A stretch of 64,000 nt of DNA from Hydrogenovibrio sp965140365 (GTDB lineage Bacteria; Pseudomonadota; Gammaproteobacteria; Thiomicrospirales; Thiomicrospiraceae). The stretch's first letter is position 1, and each line of letters begins with the position of its first letter. Where the stretch lies: the NCBI GenBank assembly GCA_965140365.1, contig OZ223196.1; one strand, given 5' to 3'. Positions 62,469 to 64,000 of this stretch are shown piece after piece. Position numbers and translations under genes: made by a program. Under the pieces are notes generated by a model. That model was not told the DNA's origin, ran no database searches, and saw only the letters and a list, made by a program, of their open reading frames with translations.

Positions 62469-64000
62469 TGAAGAATCGCGTAGGGTTTCGGTTAGTGGTC
62501 GTGGCAGGTCTGGTCGGATTTTTGACGGGCTGCGGGGGTGGCGGAGGGAGCGGCTCCAGCAGTGAGGTGGTTCAACCGGAAGACGCCGTCATTAACGATG
62601 CGTTCATCAATGAGCAATGGTATTTGAATAATGTCGGGCAATCCGCCTTGACCTCCACGGGGCTCGGCGGCGTAGCCGGTGAAGATATCCAAGCGTTTAG
62701 CAGCACCTTTTTGAGCCCTGAAAATTACGCCAAAGGTTACAAAGGAAATGGTGTTGAAATTGCGATTGTCGATACCGGCTTGGAAATCCGGCATGAAGAT
62801 TTGGCTGCGAATGTGGTGGAGGATGGCTCTTATAATTTTTTAGATGGCACGAATGATCCAACGTCTACGGTGACGGATGGTGATCATGGTACCAGTGTGG
62901 CCGGTTTGGCGGCCGGACGCGGCGGTAATGCGATAGGGATATGGGGCGTAGCGCCACATGCTTCTCTGCGTGGGTTTAATTACTTGAAAAATCAAACACT
63001 TCAGAATCAGTTAGCGGCGTTAGGGTATCAACCGACGGTGGCGGGCATCAGTGGGTTGAATAATGAAACGGTCAGTATCTTTAATAAAAGTTACGGTTCC
63101 AACCCATATCTTATTTACGATTTGGATGTGCCTTCCGGAGCGGTGATTGCACAAGTCATGGACGTGATGCAATGGGGCGCGGAAAACCTACGCAATGGTA
63201 AAGGTGCTTTATATGTGAAAGCGGCTGGTAATGAATACGGTGGTGGGTCGGTGTTTACCAGTAGTTGGTGTAAACAGGCCATTGATCACGGCATTACCTG
63301 TTATAACCTAAATCAGGAAACCGAAAACAATTCGCCTTACCAAATTATGGTGGGGGCCTTTAATGCGGATGGAAAGCGATCGTCGTACAGTAATACCGGC
63401 TCATCTTTGTGGCTGGCGGCACCGGGGGGCGAGTATGGTGTAAATTCCCCTGGCCTGCTGACAGCGGATCAAAGCGGGTGTGATAAAGGGTATAGCCCGT
63501 TGAACGCCTTGGTTGGTTTTGACCGGGGGGATTCCGGGAGTGGTAATGAATCCTGCAGTTATTTTTCCCGTTTTAATGGCAGCTCATCGGCAACTCCAAT
63601 CGTCAGTGGCGCCATCGCATTGTTGCTTGAAGCCAATCCGGATTTGACCTGGCGCGATGTGAAACATATTCTGGCGACCACGGCGCGTCAATTGGATACC
63701 GGTTTGGCCGCGAAAACGCTTTCGTTGAGTGGATCGAATATCACGATTCAACAGGGGTGGGTGGAAAATGCCGCCGGTTATCATTTTAGTAATGCCTATG
63801 GCTTTGGTGCGGTTCATGTTCAGAATGCGGTGCAAATGGCTTTGGACTGGAAGGCTTCCGGCACCCATTTACCGGATTTAGTTGTTGAAGGCAAGGACGT
63901 ACTGCCGGAGCAAACCTTCAGCTCCGATAATGTCATTGCAAGTGGACGTGCTTCCGGGTTGACAAAGACGCAAACGGTTGCCTCGAGCCTGACTCTCGAA
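62468..64000 (+). CDS. Subtilisin-like (S8) serine protease lipoprotein, 3' partial
   Basis: At least 511 residues, open to the window end. The signal peptide ends in the lipobox FLTGC (Cys near residue 23), then a Gly/Ser-rich linker. The catalytic triad is visible: Asp102 in IVDTG, His140 in GDHGT and Ser373 in NGSSSATP. The arrangement, with a FINEQWYLNNVGQ start and a new domain beginning about residue 470 (LPDLVVEGKDVLPEQTF), resembles kexin/proprotein-convertase-type S8 enzymes with a C-terminal P domain. The ATG overlaps the gspN stop, so the protease is probably in the gsp operon and may be a secreted client. Confidence 0.9.
   Translation, partial: MKNRVGFRLVVVAGLVGFLTGCGGGGGSGSSSEVVQPEDAVINDAFINEQWYLNNVGQSALTSTGLGGVAGEDIQAFSSTFLSPENYAKGYKGNGVEIAIVDTGLEIRHEDLAANVVEDGSYNFLDGTNDPTSTVTDGDHGTSVAGLAAGRGGNAIGIWGVAPHASLRGFNYLKNQTLQNQLAALGYQPTVAGISGLNNETVSIFNKSYGSNPYLIYDLDVPSGAVIAQVMDVMQWGAENLRNGKGALYVKAAGNEYGGGSVFTSSWCKQAIDHGITCYNLNQETENNSPYQIMVGAFNADGKRSSYSNTGSSLWLAAPGGEYGVNSPGLLTADQSGCDKGYSPLNALVGFDRGDSGSGNESCSYFSRFNGSSSATPIVSGAIALLLEANPDLTWRDVKHILATTARQLDTGLAAKTLSLSGSNITIQQGWVENAAGYHFSNAYGFGAVHVQNAVQMALDWKASGTHLPDLVVEGKDVLPEQTFSSDNVIASGRASGLTKTQTVASSLTLE

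Overview
The window is a stretch of a gammaproteobacterial chromosome. It is dense with core genes: uvrA, ssb, ispB, rplU-rpmA-obgE-proB, groES-groEL, argC, erpA, gltA, glyQS, parE, parC, prfA-prmC, hemA, prs-rplY-pth-ychF and a complete type II secretion operon. Gene order hemA / TPR lipoprotein / tRNA-Gln / prs / rplY / pth / ychF / tRNA-Met matches the arrangement I know from Pseudomonas and relatives, but lolB and ispE are missing from it. The moderate base composition and gene set suit a Thiomicrospira/Hydrogenovibrio-type lineage; that placement is a guess.

Layout. 1-9 kb: tcdA (cut by the window edge), a DUF2927 protein, uvrA, a SIMPL-domain protein, a YajR-like transporter, ssb, an unrecognised gene, ispB. 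9-12.5 kb: rplU-rpmA, a 177-bp hairpin element with terminal inverted repeats, obgE-proB. 12.6-15.1 kb: an AT-richer accessory patch with an unknown gene, an outer-membrane barrel gene lacking its 5' end, and a C39 peptidase, a pair resembling FapF/FapD of amyloid secretion. 15.2-20.5 kb: groESL under a CIRCE operator, argC, erpA, gltA. 20.5-31.6 kb: anmK, an M23 endopeptidase, a TusA-like protein, glyQS, gmhB, plsC, a three-gene MotA/MotB/MotB-like stator cluster, ung, pdxH. 31.7-41 kb: parE and parC enclosing c-di-GMP genes (PAS-GGDEF cyclase, two PilZ proteins), a small MscS channel and an HMA metal-binding protein; then a second stator pair. 41-51 kb: moeB, prmC-prfA, hemA, TPR lipoprotein, tRNA-Gln, prs, rplY, pth, ychF, tRNA-Met. 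51.4-64 kb: gspC to gspN in canonical order, ending in a subtilisin-like lipoprotein cut by the window edge.

The most striking signal is not a gene. The perfect palindrome CCAGGCCTGG occurs 21 times, plus 6 copies of GCAGGCCTGG, about one per 2.4 kb, where an unbiased sequence would give well under one. At gene ends it sits at the centre of longer perfect palindromes (up to 24 bp) that look like terminators. Inside genes it is read mostly as Gln-Ala-Trp or Pro/Ala-Gly-Leu. This is the behaviour of a DNA-uptake-type or highly iterated palindrome, and I do not know of this one being described. Other points worth following are the 177-bp element, a stator operon in which one of two MotB-like subunits has lost the ion-binding aspartate, and a GmhB that has lost most of its zinc ligands.
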